Source: a virus. Taken from it: a stretch of DNA of 44,097 nt. Every line of letters begins with the position of its first letter. Position 1 is the stretch's first letter. The stretch lies in the IMG/VR virus record IMGVR_UViG_3300044699_000018, positions 1 to 44,097 of that record; one strand, 5' to 3'. The position numbers and the translations under genes are program-made. Shown here piece by piece: positions 1 through 8,805 of this stretch. Under the pieces are notes generated by a model. The model did no database searches and was not told the DNA's origin. It was given only the letters and a program-made list of their open reading frames with translations.

Positions 1-31
1 TTTTTGGACGTGCAGTTGGGAGTTTATGGAA

Positions 32-454
32 ATGGCTCGTAGAGGACACAACAAGGCCCTGCCGCAAGAGATCAAGTTGGCGAAGGGAACAGCCCAGCCC
101 AGCCGCGTAACCGTGCCTGTCGTGCCCGTGCTTGAGGGTGAACCTGTTCGCCCGGCTTGGTTGAAGGGTAGGGCTCGTACGATCTGGGATGCCAAGGTGG
201 CGATTTATAGGGCGCGGCAGCAACAGGTCCGAGGCTGCGAGGGGCCGCTCGCGCAGTACTGCGCGCTGGAGGCGGAGTTGGTGAAGCGTTGGGCCAAGGG
301 GATCGATATCCCGATGGCTATGGTGAACGGGCACCGGTTGTATGCGAACGAATTCTACGACACCAGCGCTAGCCAACAGCAGGGCGCCAAGAAGGCCGAA
401 GAAGCCAACCCGTTCGCAGACAACGGGCGCCGGCCCGACCTCAAGCTCGCGTGA
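32..454 (+). CDS. terS: Terminase small subunit (P27-like)
   Basis: DNA-recognition subunit of the packaging motor, which hands phage DNA to the large terminase. The 140-residue product has the N-terminal basic segment, the PxWL...A..IWD signature around residues 40-55 and the C-terminal GRRPDLKL motif seen in P27-type small terminases. An ATG lies at 26, but GGGAG at 18-22 is only 3 bases from it and 9 bases from the ATG at 32, so 32 is preferred. The gene is immediately upstream of the large terminase, the usual order. The stop overlaps a GTG at 451 (GTGA), which bears on the start of the next gene. Confidence 0.85.
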   Translation: MARRGHNKALPQEIKLAKGTAQPSRVTVPVVPVLEGEPVRPAWLKGRARTIWDAKVAIYRARQQQVRGCEGPLAQYCALEAELVKRWAKGIDIPMAMVNGHRLYANEFYDTSASQQQGAKKAEEANPFADNGRRPDLKLA

Positions 455-2165
455 CTACGTCGGGATCGCCAACCAGTACGTTCGTGATGTGCTGGCCGGC
501 CGTCAGGTCGCGTGCGAATGGGTGCGGTTGGCGTGCGCGCGGCAGGATCGGGACCAGAAGCGGGCTGCGGATCCGGCCTGTCCGTTCTACTGGGATGATT
601 GGCACGCGCGGGACATCTGTGACTTTGCCGAGAAGCTGCCGCACGTCGAAGGGCAATGGGCCACGCCGACGATCCTGCTCGAAGCGTGGCAGATTTTCAT
701 CCTGACGACGGCTTTTGGCTGGCGCCGGAAGGGTGACGGGCACCGTCGATTCAACACGGCTTACATCGAGGTCGCGCGGAAGAACGCCAAGTCTGTACTC
801 ACCAGCATCGTCGGGCTCTATTGCCTGACCTGCGAAGGCGAAATAGGTCCTCAGGTAAAGTGCGCGGCTACGACTGGCGACCAGGCCCGCATCGTCTTCA
901 ACGTAGCGAAGGCGATGGTGGAACGGACGTCGACACTGCGCAAGGCGAAGTCGGTCGAGGCGTTGGCGAACGCGATCGTGTGCAGTCAGAACGGCGGTAG
1001 TATGGCGCCGATCAACGCGAAGTCATCGACCCAGGACGGGCTCAACCCACACGCGGCCCTGGTGGATGAATTGCATGCGCACAAGGATCGCGGGCTGTTC
1101 GACGTGCTGAAGTCCGCCCGCGGCGCCCGCAAGAATCCTCTGTCCTGGTACATCACGACGGCCGGTTTCAACCTGCTGGGCGTTTGCTACGAACAGCGGT
1201 CGTTCGTCATCAAGATCCTGCTGGGCGTGTTCGAGGTTGAGCAGTCCGATCACTACTTCGGGATCATCTTCACCCTGGACGACGGGGACAAGGAACGCGG
1301 CATCAAGCCGGACGATCCCTACGATGAATCCGTCTGGATCAAGGCCAACCCGAACCTGCACGTCAGCGTGCAGATGAACGAGCTGCGGGGCTACGCGGCC
1401 GAAGCCAAGCTCTCCCCTGACAGCGAAGGTGAGTACAAAACCAAGCGCATGAACCTCTGGCTGAACGCCGCTAAGGCGTGGCTGAACATGACGCAGTGGG
1501 CCAAGTGCGCGGACGAGAAGCTGAAGCTCGAAGACTTTGCCGGGGAGCGCTGCTGGATCGGCGGTGACCTCGCACAACTCGACGACATCGCCGCAATCGC
1601 GCTGCTGTTCCTGCGGGCCGGCATGGTCTACGCCTTTACGCGATTCTACCTGCCGCGGTTGGTGGTTGAGGAGCGGGCTAGGGCCGTGCCGCAATATCGC
1701 GACTGGGTGAACAAGGGCGTGCTGGTCCTGACCGAGGGGACCATGATCGACTACAGCACGATCGAGGCTGACGTGCGTGGGTGGTGCGAACAGTTCGGCG
1801 TGCAGTCGATCATCTTCGACCAGTTCGGGTCCCTACAGATCGCGGGCAACCTGTCGAACGACGGACTGCCGGCGATGATCGTCCCGAAGAATGCCAAGAC
1901 CTTCACACCCGCGGCGCGCGAACTCGAAACGCGCGTAAAGCACGGACACTTCCGACACGACGGGAATCGCTGTCTGACCTGGATGGCCTCGAATGCGGTT
2001 GTCACCCGGAAGATCGACGACAGCATCCTGCCCAAGAAGGAGAACGCCGATTCGCCGAACAAGATCGACGGGATAGACGCAATCCTTCAGGCGATGGGCG
2101 CTATGTTGGCACAGGCGCCGACGGGGACGACCGTGTACGAAACTCGCGGCGTGCTCACTTTGTAG
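342..2165 (+). CDS. terL: Terminase large subunit
   Basis: ATPase/nuclease that cuts concatemers and drives DNA into the prohead. Walker A-like ARKNAKSV is near residues 145-152 and Walker B (AALVDE) near 238-243. The C-terminal RNase H-like nuclease has acidic residues in the GGDLAQLDD stretch (~405), in IIFDQFG (~490) and in KIDGIDA (~573). The frame as read opens at ATG 342, giving a 112-base overlap with the small subunit and an unlikely Ser/Thr/Arg-rich leader. Recognisable homology begins at DYVGIANQYVRDVLAG (453). A GTG at 451 overlaps the terS stop; one base missing near 455 would give a normal start M-T-Y-V-G-I. The N-terminus is therefore uncertain, while the identity is secure. Confidence 0.93.
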   Translation: MRTNSTTPALANSRAPRRPKKPTRSQTTGAGPTSSSRDYVGIANQYVRDVLAGRQVACEWVRLACARQDRDQKRAADPACPFYWDDWHARDICDFAEKLPHVEGQWATPTILLEAWQIFILTTAFGWRRKGDGHRRFNTAYIEVARKNAKSVLTSIVGLYCLTCEGEIGPQVKCAATTGDQARIVFNVAKAMVERTSTLRKAKSVEALANAIVCSQNGGSMAPINAKSSTQDGLNPHAALVDELHAHKDRGLFDVLKSARGARKNPLSWYITTAGFNLLGVCYEQRSFVIKILLGVFEVEQSDHYFGIIFTLDDGDKERGIKPDDPYDESVWIKANPNLHVSVQMNELRGYAAEAKLSPDSEGEYKTKRMNLWLNAAKAWLNMTQWAKCADEKLKLEDFAGERCWIGGDLAQLDDIAAIALLFLRAGMVYAFTRFYLPRLVVEERARAVPQYRDWVNKGVLVLTEGTMIDYSTIEADVRGWCEQFGVQSIIFDQFGSLQIAGNLSNDGLPAMIVPKNAKTFTPAARELETRVKHGHFRHDGNRCLTWMASNAVVTRKIDDSILPKKENADSPNKIDGIDAILQAMGAMLAQAPTGTTVYETRGVLTL

Positions 2166-2174
2166 GAGACGGAT

Positions 2175-2450
2175 ATGCCTGCTCGACGCCTTCGCGCGAT
2201 TGACATCACTAGTGAGGTGGGCTTGCCAATCACGACGGGCGAGCTGGCGCGCGTCACCGGTATTCCGCTTCGCACGATTCAGAGAGACATCACACTCGGC
2301 GCATTGAAGGCCGTACGGCGCTGGCAGGGACGGCATTATCGCATCGCATGGCAGGAAGCTAGGCAGTATGCGATCCGCGTCTGTGCGCTCGACTGTTCCA
2401 CGGGGAACGCACGCCAAACGCGCCAGCAAGACACGACATCAACAACGTAG
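2175..2450 (+). CDS. Small HTH (excisionase/MerR-type) DNA-binding protein
   Basis: A 91-residue protein whose residues ~20-60 look like an excisionase-type helix-turn-helix: TTGELARVTG is a first helix and PLRTIQRDITLGAL the recognition helix, followed by a wing-like GRHYRI. It follows the terminase by 9 bases, and GGAG at 2164-2168 serves as ribosome site. The role is unknown; packaging-region HTH proteins may be regulators or terminase accessory factors. The C-terminal Thr/Gln-rich tail has no recognisable fold. Confidence 0.6.
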   Translation: MPARRLRAIDITSEVGLPITTGELARVTGIPLRTIQRDITLGALKAVRRWQGRHYRIAWQEARQYAIRVCALDCSTGNARQTRQQDTTSTT

Positions 2451-2513
2451 CCTCGCTCTCTGCCACACTAGAGTCCGACTAGTCATTGTTCGTTCCGCTC
2501 CGTCGGATCCTTC

Positions 2514-2738
2514 ATGAGCATCGTGCGCGCGCTGCGGTCTGCGATGGCCGCATTCTGGGCGGCGTGTAGATCAGCCATTGATCTGCAAGACTGCGTCGTC
2601 TTCGCGGCGCTGGTCATGATTGGCGTCGGCTGTTGGTGGCTCTCTCCTGCGCTGGGCTTGATTGCGCCTGGCTCCCTCCTGCTGTTCATCTGCTTGTGGC
2701 CGGGCCCCCGTCCTCCGCGTGAGGAGGTTCGTCGCTGA
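2514..2738 (+). CDS. Small two-helix membrane protein
   Basis: A 74-residue product with two hydrophobic segments, about residues 26-43 (CVVFAALVMIGVGCWW) and 45-63 (PALGLIAPGSLLLFICLW), then a basic tail. Its TGA overlaps the portal ATG by one base, so it is translationally coupled to the portal gene. No family is recognised. A small membrane gene between terminase and portal is unusual but occurs in phages; a role at the host membrane is a guess. Confidence 0.55.
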   Translation: MSIVRALRSAMAAFWAACRSAIDLQDCVVFAALVMIGVGCWWLSPALGLIAPGSLLLFICLWPGPRPPREEVRR

Positions 2739-4294
2739 TGGGGCTGATTACGCGCCTGCGCGCACAGGCTGACGGCTCCGCCGGTAGACCTGATGACTGG
2801 GCGGACGTGTGGTACGACGGCACGCTCACCGGATCGCATCGCATAACCACGAGTGGCGTGCGCATGGGGCCCGATGCGGCCTTGCGGTTGTCAGCGGTCT
2901 GGGCGGCTGTGCGCATCCTTGTCGAAGGGATCAGCGCGCTGCCGTGCATCGTCTACGAGTCGCAGGAGGACGGCGGACGACTGCGGGCGAAGAAGCATCC
3001 GCTCTACACGGTCCTGAAGCGGTACCCGAACTCCTGGCAGACGGCGATCGAGTTCTGGGAAATGATGATGGGGCACGTGGTCCTGCGCGGGAATGCCTAC
3101 GCGCAGATCATCCCGGGGCCGCGCGGGGCAGTCGATCAGCTCATTCCGCGCCATCCCGATCGCATCGAGGTCCAGACGATCCAGACTCCGACCGGCATCC
3201 GGCTGCGGTACAAGTGGACGCCGCCTCAAGGCCAGCCGATCATCCTGACGCAGGATGAGATGTTCCATATCCGGGGACTGTCGAGTGACGGCGTCTCGGG
3301 ATTGATCCTTGCGGACCATGCCTCCGATTCATTCGGCTTGTCCAAGGCAGCCGAGAACTACGGGGCGACGTTCTTCCGCAAGGGCGCCACGGTCGCCGGC
3401 CTGGTCGAGCATCCGAAGAACATCACCGGGCCGGCACAGAAAAACCTCAAGGAGTCCATCGAAGCCCAGATGCGGAACCCGCACGGGATCATGGTGCTCG
3501 AAGAGGGCATGCAGTGGAAGCAGCTCGGGTTCAAAGCCCAAGACGCGCAGTTGATCGAGACGATGGAGTTCGGGATCGAAGAGGTAGCGCGCTGGTTCAA
3601 CGTGCCGCTGCACCTCCTCCGGTCCAACAAGCAGGCGCAGACGTACGCCAGCGTCGAGATGTTCGACCTGGAGTTGATCATCCACACGCTGCGCCCGTGG
3701 GCGGTCCGGATCGAGCAGGCGATCTCGCGCGATCTGATCACGGCGGACGACACGTACTTCGCCGAGTTCCTGATGGACGCGCTGATGCGCGGGGACTCAA
3801 CGGCGCGCAAGGACTTCTACGCGAGTGCGATCACGAATGGGTGGATGACGCGGAACGAAGTCCGGATCAAAGAGAACCTGAACCCGCTGGACGGACTTGA
3901 CGAGCCTTTGGCGCCGTTGAACATGGGCACGGGTAATCCGCCACCGGCCGGGCAGGACCAAGCGCCAGCGGCACCGAAACAACAGCGGGGCGCCTCGCTC
4001 GCCCGGGCGGCCGTGGACCGTGTCCTCCGCCGTGAGGCGGGGGCCGTGTCGAAGGCGCAGCAGAAGTACGCGAAGGAACCGAAGGCGTACCAAGCCTGGG
4101 CGGAAGCGTTCTACGCTGAGCACGCGACGTTCGTGGCTGATGCGTTGGCCATTCCGCACCTGGTGGCGGCCGCGTACTGCGCCGAACGGCTCGCCAAGAG
4201 CTATCCCTGGACCGAGCACACGCAGGCCCATCGCGACGCGTTGGTCACGTTGGCCTTGCAGGAGTACGACGATGAGCGACAACCGGCAGCCTGA
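2738..4294 (+). CDS. Portal protein (HK97 family)
   Basis: Forms the dodecameric portal ring at one capsid vertex through which DNA enters and leaves, and nucleates head assembly. The 518-residue length fits the HK97 portal family (usually 400-520). Typical features are SAVWAAVRILVEGISALP near residue 55, GNAYAQI near 118 and the conserved ARWFNVPLHLL stretch near 285-296. The C-terminal ~100 residues (Ala/Pro/Gln linker then Ala/Glu-rich helices) extend beyond the core and may be the variable crown. The gene overlaps the protease gene downstream by 23 bases. Confidence 0.93.
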   Translation: MGLITRLRAQADGSAGRPDDWADVWYDGTLTGSHRITTSGVRMGPDAALRLSAVWAAVRILVEGISALPCIVYESQEDGGRLRAKKHPLYTVLKRYPNSWQTAIEFWEMMMGHVVLRGNAYAQIIPGPRGAVDQLIPRHPDRIEVQTIQTPTGIRLRYKWTPPQGQPIILTQDEMFHIRGLSSDGVSGLILADHASDSFGLSKAAENYGATFFRKGATVAGLVEHPKNITGPAQKNLKESIEAQMRNPHGIMVLEEGMQWKQLGFKAQDAQLIETMEFGIEEVARWFNVPLHLLRSNKQAQTYASVEMFDLELIIHTLRPWAVRIEQAISRDLITADDTYFAEFLMDALMRGDSTARKDFYASAITNGWMTRNEVRIKENLNPLDGLDEPLAPLNMGTGNPPPAGQDQAPAAPKQQRGASLARAAVDRVLRREAGAVSKAQQKYAKEPKAYQAWAEAFYAEHATFVADALAIPHLVAAAYCAERLAKSYPWTEHTQAHRDALVTLALQEYDDERQPAA

Positions 4295-5372
4295 CCGTTA
4301 TCGGCACATCATGCGGGCATTTTCCCGTGAACTGTGGGCCATCGACGAGTCCAAGTACTGCGCCATTCGTGCATTCCTGACGCTGCGTGCGGCGGGCGGG
4401 CACGTGTCCGACGAAGAGATCAACGCGCTGGTGGCTGACTCTCGGCCGAACGTCACGCGGAATGCTGGGGCTGTGGCGGTGCTGCCGCTGTTCGGCACGA
4501 TCTCGCACCGAGCCGGTCTGCTGACCATGAGCAGCGGCGGCACGTCGACGATCGCGTTCGGGAAGGCCTTCGCGCAGGTCATGGCCGATCCGAACGTGTC
4601 CGCGGTGGTCATTGAGGCGGACACGCCTGGCGGCGGTGTCGCCGGGTTGCCAGAACTGGCGCAGCAGATTTTCGACGCGCGCGGGACCAAGCCCATCATC
4701 GGCGTGGCCGCAAGCCGCGCGCTGAGCGCGGGGTATTGGATTCTCTCCCAGGCCGATGAACTCGTCGTCCAGCCGAGCGCCGAGGTCGGCAGCATCGGCG
4801 TCTTCATGCTGCACGAGGACTGGTCGAAAGCCTACGAGATGGATGGCGTCAAGCCGGAGATCATCCGGTACGGCGAGAACAAGGCCGAAGTCAACGACTT
4901 CGAGCCGCTCAGCGACGACACGCGCGCCTATCTGAAGGCACAGGCGAATCAAGTCGGCGAGGCGTTCGTGCGAGATGTCGCGCGTGGCCGCGGCGTGTCT
5001 GCGCAGACGGTGCGGTCGGACTTCGGTAAGGGGCGCAGCGTGCTGGCCAAGGATGCGGTCAGGCTCGGGATGGCGGACCGCATCGGCACGGTCGACGACG
5101 CGATCGCCCGCGTCGCCAGCGGCCGCTGGAAAGCGCCGAACCGTCTGGCGGCCGAATCCATCGACGTGCGGATGGTGGCCGTCGCTGAAACCGAGGGCGT
5201 CAAGGCTGAAGCCCCAGTCTCGCAGGAGCCGCCCGTGGAGCTGCCGGCGCCAGAACCAGAACCGGCGTCCCCGCTGCCGTCCGCCGAAGCCCAAGACGAC
5301 GGCTACGACGACCTCGCCTTAGCCTATCTCAGCGAATGGGAGCAGTCCGATGCCGAGAGGCCGTCCGCCTAG
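4272..5372 (+). CDS. S49 family prohead protease (SppA-like)
   Basis: Head-maturation serine protease expected to cleave the capsid scaffold domain. It has the S49 core: ADTPGGGVAG (residues 117-125), the SALSAGYW-like nucleophile region with Ser152, a GSIGVFM strand at 173-179 and a Lys204 in GENKAE followed by the usual EPLSDDTR. A Ser/Lys dyad is the known mechanism of the family. ATG 4272 is preferred because residues upstream in this frame (back to 4020) are a basic shadow of the portal gene. The last ~60 residues are Pro/Glu-rich and end in an acidic tail, perhaps a scaffold-like or capsid-interacting extension. It sits between portal and capsid as expected. Confidence 0.9.
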   Translation: MSDNRQPDRYRHIMRAFSRELWAIDESKYCAIRAFLTLRAAGGHVSDEEINALVADSRPNVTRNAGAVAVLPLFGTISHRAGLLTMSSGGTSTIAFGKAFAQVMADPNVSAVVIEADTPGGGVAGLPELAQQIFDARGTKPIIGVAASRALSAGYWILSQADELVVQPSAEVGSIGVFMLHEDWSKAYEMDGVKPEIIRYGENKAEVNDFEPLSDDTRAYLKAQANQVGEAFVRDVARGRGVSAQTVRSDFGKGRSVLAKDAVRLGMADRIGTVDDAIARVASGRWKAPNRLAAESIDVRMVAVAETEGVKAEAPVSQEPPVELPAPEPEPASPLPSAEAQDDGYDDLALAYLSEWEQSDAERPSA

Positions 5373-5550
5373 AAACATCGCACGCGCCACCGAGAAGGTC
5401 GGGTTGTGGTTGACGCCGGCAGAACGCGCCGATCTTGAAGCGGCAGCGCGCGAGAACGGCGTGTCGATCGCGACTCTGCTCCGTGAGGCGGTGAATGAGT
5501 ACGTGGCGGACTATCGAGACCACGTCCCGTTCAATTCTCTACCCCAATAA
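5350..5550 (+). CDS. Small ribbon-helix-helix-like protein
   Basis: A 66-residue protein starting 23 bases inside the protease gene. The pattern KVGLWLTPAERADLEAAARENG followed by a second helix with LLREAVNEYVA matches the beta-strand/helix/helix layout of CopG/Arc-type DNA-binding proteins. The family call rests on pattern only. Because it lies in the head operon it may autoregulate late transcription or bind packaged DNA; neither is shown. Confidence 0.55.
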   Translation: MPRGRPPRNIARATEKVGLWLTPAERADLEAAARENGVSIATLLREAVNEYVADYRDHVPFNSLPQ

Positions 5551-5665
5551 TTCCTGCCTCCTCCGACACTGAGCACTGCACTAGGTGTTCCGTCTCGCCG
5601 TCTCCGTCCTCCATTGAGTGATGTAGTCCGGCACTGACGCAAGCAGACATTCGCGCACTCCAACG

Positions 5666-5752
5666 AGGCGCGCGAGTTTGCCTGACGCATTGACCCGCAG
5701 CCTTCCGACGAAGGCCGTGAATCATGCGCCAAGCAGATTCGCGCGCCTTTTT
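5666..5752 (+). promoter_or_regulatory. Long-range inverted repeat plus T-run before capsid gene
   Basis: A perfect 10-base inverted repeat, AGGCGCGCGA at 5666-5675 and TCGCGCGCCT at 5739-5748, encloses a 63-base loop with an inner CCTTC-CGAC-GAAGG hairpin at 5701-5714. The right arm runs straight into TTTTT. It looks like an attenuator, processing site or weak terminator just upstream of the major capsid gene. It lies in a 231-base gap, the longest in the head operon. The 5551-5665 part of the gap is pyrimidine-rich and shows no gene. Confidence 0.45.
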
Positions 5753-5781
5753 GCGTTGTGGGTGCCATCAGGAGATACGCG

Positions 5782-7098
5782 ATGGCGTCTCGCCTCAAGG
5801 CGTTGCAGGACCAGCAGGCCGCCCTTCAGACCGAAGCGCGCGCGCTCCTGTCTGCGGCAGACAAGAACGACAACAAGCGGATGACGGCCGAGCAGAAAGC
5901 GCGGTTCGAAGCGATCAAGGCCGAACGGGTCGAGGTCGATGAGGAACTGGGGCGCGAGATGCAGGCGCAGGAATGGGAGCGCACGAAGGCTCCTGTCATC
6001 CCGACCGGGAACGAAGACACGGAGCGCCAGGCGGCCGAACGCAATGGCGAGGAGAAGAAGGCCGAAGGTTTCGAGAGCTTCGGTCACATGCTTCACGCCG
6101 TCGCGAATGCCGCGAAGCCGGGCGGCCGTGTCGATCAGCGCCTCATGGCCGGGCCTACTGGCCTGAACGAAGGTGTTGGGTCGGATGGCGGCTTCCTCGT
6201 GCAGACGGACGTGCAGACGCAGGTGCGCCAGCGTGCCTACACGCAGGGCGAGATACTGAAGCGCGTCAACAAGATACCCATCAGCGGCAATTCCAACGGC
6301 ATCAAGCTGTACGGCATCGACGAGACGAGCCGGGCGGACGGCTCGCGCTTCGGCGGCATCCGGTCGTACTGGACCGCAGAAGGCGGCCTCAAGCTCGATT
6401 CGAAGCCGAAGTTCCGCGAGATGGACATGCGGCTGCACAAGATCGCAGCCCTCGTCTACTGCACCGACGAACTCCTCCAGGACACCGCCGCGCTCGAAGC
6501 GTGGATCACGTCGCGGCTGCCGGACGAACTCCGGTTCAAGGCCGAAGACGCCATACTCACCGGCACCGGTGCCGGTATGCCGCTGGGCATCTTCAACAGC
6601 GGTGCGGCCATCACGGTTCCGGCCGAAGCGGGCCAGCTCGCGGGCACGGTGGTCTTCGAGAACATCGTGAACATGTGGTCGCGGCTGTATGCCTCGTCCC
6701 GTTCGAATGCGGTGTGGCTGGTCGATCAGAGCGTCGAGCCGCAGCTCTACACCATGTCCCTCTCGATCGGCGCCGGCGGCATCCCGGTCTACATGCCGGC
6801 GGGCGGCATCTCCGGCGCCCCGTTCTCGACGCTGTTCGGGCGTCCCATCATCACGGTGGAGTACCTGTCGCAGCTCGGGACCAAGGGCGACATCGTCCTC
6901 GCCGATCTGTCGCAGTACACCGTCATCGACAAGGGCGACGTGCAGCAGGCCAGCTCGATGCACGTGCGGTTCCTCTATGACGAGACGGTCTACCGGTTTG
7001 TGTATCGGATCGACGGACAGCCCGAGTGGAATTCCCCGCTCACCCCGAAGAACGGTGGCGCAACTGTGTCGCCCTTCGTCGTGCTTGCGACCCGTTAG
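5782..7098 (+). CDS. Major capsid protein (HK97 fold)
   Basis: Shell-forming protein. The 438-residue product has an N-terminal coiled-coil scaffold (delta) domain, about residues 1-75, rich in Ala/Glu/Gln/Lys. A variable linker and then the HK97 core follow, with VGSDGGFLVQTDVQTQV near 140 and the C-terminal P-domain/A-domain segments around GAGMPLGIFNSGA. The scaffold domain is presumably removed by the upstream S49 protease. The frame extends back to a GTG at 5758, but AGGAGA at 5770-5775 lies 6 bases before ATG 5782, which fixes the start. Confidence 0.93.
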   Translation: MASRLKALQDQQAALQTEARALLSAADKNDNKRMTAEQKARFEAIKAERVEVDEELGREMQAQEWERTKAPVIPTGNEDTERQAAERNGEEKKAEGFESFGHMLHAVANAAKPGGRVDQRLMAGPTGLNEGVGSDGGFLVQTDVQTQVRQRAYTQGEILKRVNKIPISGNSNGIKLYGIDETSRADGSRFGGIRSYWTAEGGLKLDSKPKFREMDMRLHKIAALVYCTDELLQDTAALEAWITSRLPDELRFKAEDAILTGTGAGMPLGIFNSGAAITVPAEAGQLAGTVVFENIVNMWSRLYASSRSNAVWLVDQSVEPQLYTMSLSIGAGGIPVYMPAGGISGAPFSTLFGRPIITVEYLSQLGTKGDIVLADLSQYTVIDKGDVQQASSMHVRFLYDETVYRFVYRIDGQPEWNSPLTPKNGGATVSPFVVLATR

Positions 7099-7110
7099 AA
7101 CGAGGATGCC

Positions 7111-7587
7111 ATGTTGAGCTTTCCTGAACACTTCAAGATCGTGGACGGGCTCCAGCCGGCCGCTGATGCGGCGGGCCGTACGGGCCGCTACGTCAACCTC
7201 AAGAACTGCACCATGGTGCACGTGTTGGTCACGCTGGATCAGGGCAATGCCGCGACGGTGGCATTGACGCCCTACCAAGCGACGGCCGTGGCGGGCACCG
7301 CCGAGAAGGTGCTGGCAAATGCCGTGCAGATCTGGGCGAACCAGGACACGGCGACGAGTGATGCGCTCGTACGCCAGACCGACGCGGTGAACTTCACGAC
7401 TTCGGCGGCGGTCAAGCGCAAGCAGGTGCTGTTCCAGATTGATCCCGCGCTGCTCGATGTGGAGGGCGGGTTCGACAGCATCACGCTCAAGACGGGCGCG
7501 TCGAACGCGGCCAACATCACGCAGTGCACGTATTTCCTGCGGACGCGCTACTCCCAGCAGGTTCCGCCCAGCGCGATTGTCGACTAG
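7111..7587 (+). CDS. Putative capsid-associated/decoration protein 1
   Basis: A 158-residue, Ala/Thr/Val-rich protein with predicted beta character and no signal or membrane segment. It follows the capsid gene by 12 bases (GAGG before the ATG). Proteins of this size and composition between capsid and connector genes are often head decoration or minor capsid proteins. No motif settles the function; the call is from context. Confidence 0.55.
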   Translation: MLSFPEHFKIVDGLQPAADAAGRTGRYVNLKNCTMVHVLVTLDQGNAATVALTPYQATAVAGTAEKVLANAVQIWANQDTATSDALVRQTDAVNFTTSAAVKRKQVLFQIDPALLDVEGGFDSITLKTGASNAANITQCTYFLRTRYSQQVPPSAIVD

Positions 7588-7600
7588 CGAGGAGTGACAC

Positions 7601-8071
7601 ATGGCGACGATTCCGAATGCCAAGAACCGTGTCGTCTTCTCGCAGATGCGACTCGGGTTCTCGACGGACCGGGCGACGGCCGCGCTGCCGCAGACCACCC
7701 AATCTGCGATCTTCACGGTCTCCGGCGGTCGCATTGCGATCGTTGGGCTGATCGGTGAGGTGACGACGGTCATCCAGACACAGGCGGACAACCTGTCGGT
7801 CGTCTCGAATCCGACGACCGGCACGGACGTGGCGCTCTGTGCGGTGCTGAACATCAGCGCGAAGGAAGTCGGGACGCTGCTGGGGATCACGGGCACGTTT
7901 GCTGACGCGCTGGTTGGGGCGAATGCCGGCGCGACGGTGTTGTGTGACCGCCCGGTGGTCGTCCCGATCGGCACGATCGATCTGCTGACTTCGGCGAGCA
8001 ACACGGGCTCCATCAAGTGGCGCCTGATCTGGCTGCCCGTGGATGATGCGGCCAACGTCGCGGCCGCGTAG
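7601..8071 (+). CDS. Putative capsid-associated/decoration protein 2
   Basis: A 156-residue, strongly beta-type protein rich in Ala, Thr, Val and Gly, with a good ribosome site (GAGGAG at 7590-7595). It has the same size class and composition as the preceding gene, but no obvious sequence duplication by eye. By position it is likely a second head-surface or minor capsid protein. Function not demonstrated. Confidence 0.55.
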   Translation: MATIPNAKNRVVFSQMRLGFSTDRATAALPQTTQSAIFTVSGGRIAIVGLIGEVTTVIQTQADNLSVVSNPTTGTDVALCAVLNISAKEVGTLLGITGTFADALVGANAGATVLCDRPVVVPIGTIDLLTSASNTGSIKWRLIWLPVDDAANVAAA

Positions 8072-8081
8072 TGAGGACCCT

Positions 8082-8330
8082 GTGCTCCTACGCGTCCTCG
8101 TTGGCCCGCACGCCGGCACGATTCGCGACTACGCCCCGATGGCGGTCGCAGGCGCCCTGGCGGCGGGCATGGCGGAACCGGTAGATCGCGAGCCGATGCA
8201 TGTCGTCCCTGAGCCTGGTCGCCGCGCCGACAGAGGAACCGATCGATCTCGACACGGCGAAGGCGCAGTGCCGGATCGACCTGTCGGACGACGACGCGCT
8301 GATCCAGGGCTACATCGTCGCAGCGCGTGA
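8082..8330 (+). CDS. Small head-region protein (C-terminus uncertain)
   Basis: Starting at GTG 8082 the frame reads LLRVLVGPHAGTIRDY then APMAVAGALAAGMAEPV. This compact pattern (strand, Gly-Pro turn, short helix) is seen in tiny proteins encoded between capsid and connector genes of many phages. Beyond about 8200 the frame becomes Arg-rich because it shadows the connector gene. The real product is therefore probably only ~40-45 residues and may end by an unseen frameshift or earlier stop. Function unknown. Confidence 0.4.
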   Translation: MLLRVLVGPHAGTIRDYAPMAVAGALAAGMAEPVDREPMHVVPEPGRRADRGTDRSRHGEGAVPDRPVGRRRADPGLHRRSA

Positions 8331-8805
8331 GTACGTCGAGCACTACACCGGGCGGCAGTTGATCACGGCGACGTGGGATCTGGTGCTGGATGGGTTCTGT
8401 GCTCGCATCGATATCCCGAAGGCGCCGTTGCGGAGCGTGACCTCGATTGGCTACGTGGACACGGCGGGAGTCACACAGACCCTGGCCGTCTCTGGCTACA
8501 AGGTGATCGGGGCGGCTGGCACGCTGGTCAACCCGACGGCGTCACGTGGCCGGATCGAACGCGCGTATGCGACGGCCTGGCCCATCGCACGCAGCGAGTC
8601 AGGGAATGTGACGGTGCGATTCGTTGCGGGGTACGGGAATGCGTCAGACGTGCCGGTGGCGCTGAAGCAGGCCATGTTGCTGTTGATCGGCCACTGGTAT
8701 GCGAATCGTGAGCCCGTGAACATCGGCAACATCGTGGCGCCGTTGCCGATGGCCGTTGACGCGCTGCTCGGGCCGTATCGGACGTGGCCCATCGGGTGTT
8801 GTTAG
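8200..8805 (+). CDS. Head-tail connector (HK97 gp6-like)
   Basis: The 201-residue protein shows the gp6-like adaptor pattern. An N-terminal helical part has LDTAKAQCRIDLSDDDALIQGYI and AAREYVEHYTGRQL. A beta middle follows, and the conserved C-terminal helix runs ALKQAMLLLIGHWYANRE then a LPMAVDALLGPYR ending. Such proteins form the ring below the portal. The next gene begins at the base after its stop. Confidence 0.9.
   Translation: MSSLSLVAAPTEEPIDLDTAKAQCRIDLSDDDALIQGYIVAAREYVEHYTGRQLITATWDLVLDGFCARIDIPKAPLRSVTSIGYVDTAGVTQTLAVSGYKVIGAAGTLVNPTASRGRIERAYATAWPIARSESGNVTVRFVAGYGNASDVPVALKQAMLLLIGHWYANREPVNIGNIVAPLPMAVDALLGPYRTWPIGCC

Noticed and set aside
5722-8343. 873-codon open frame on the minus strand
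   Set aside because: It lies antisense to the capsid and two following genes; composition is Arg/His/Leu/Asp-rich as expected from the reverse of GC-rich coding, with no ribosome site or motif.
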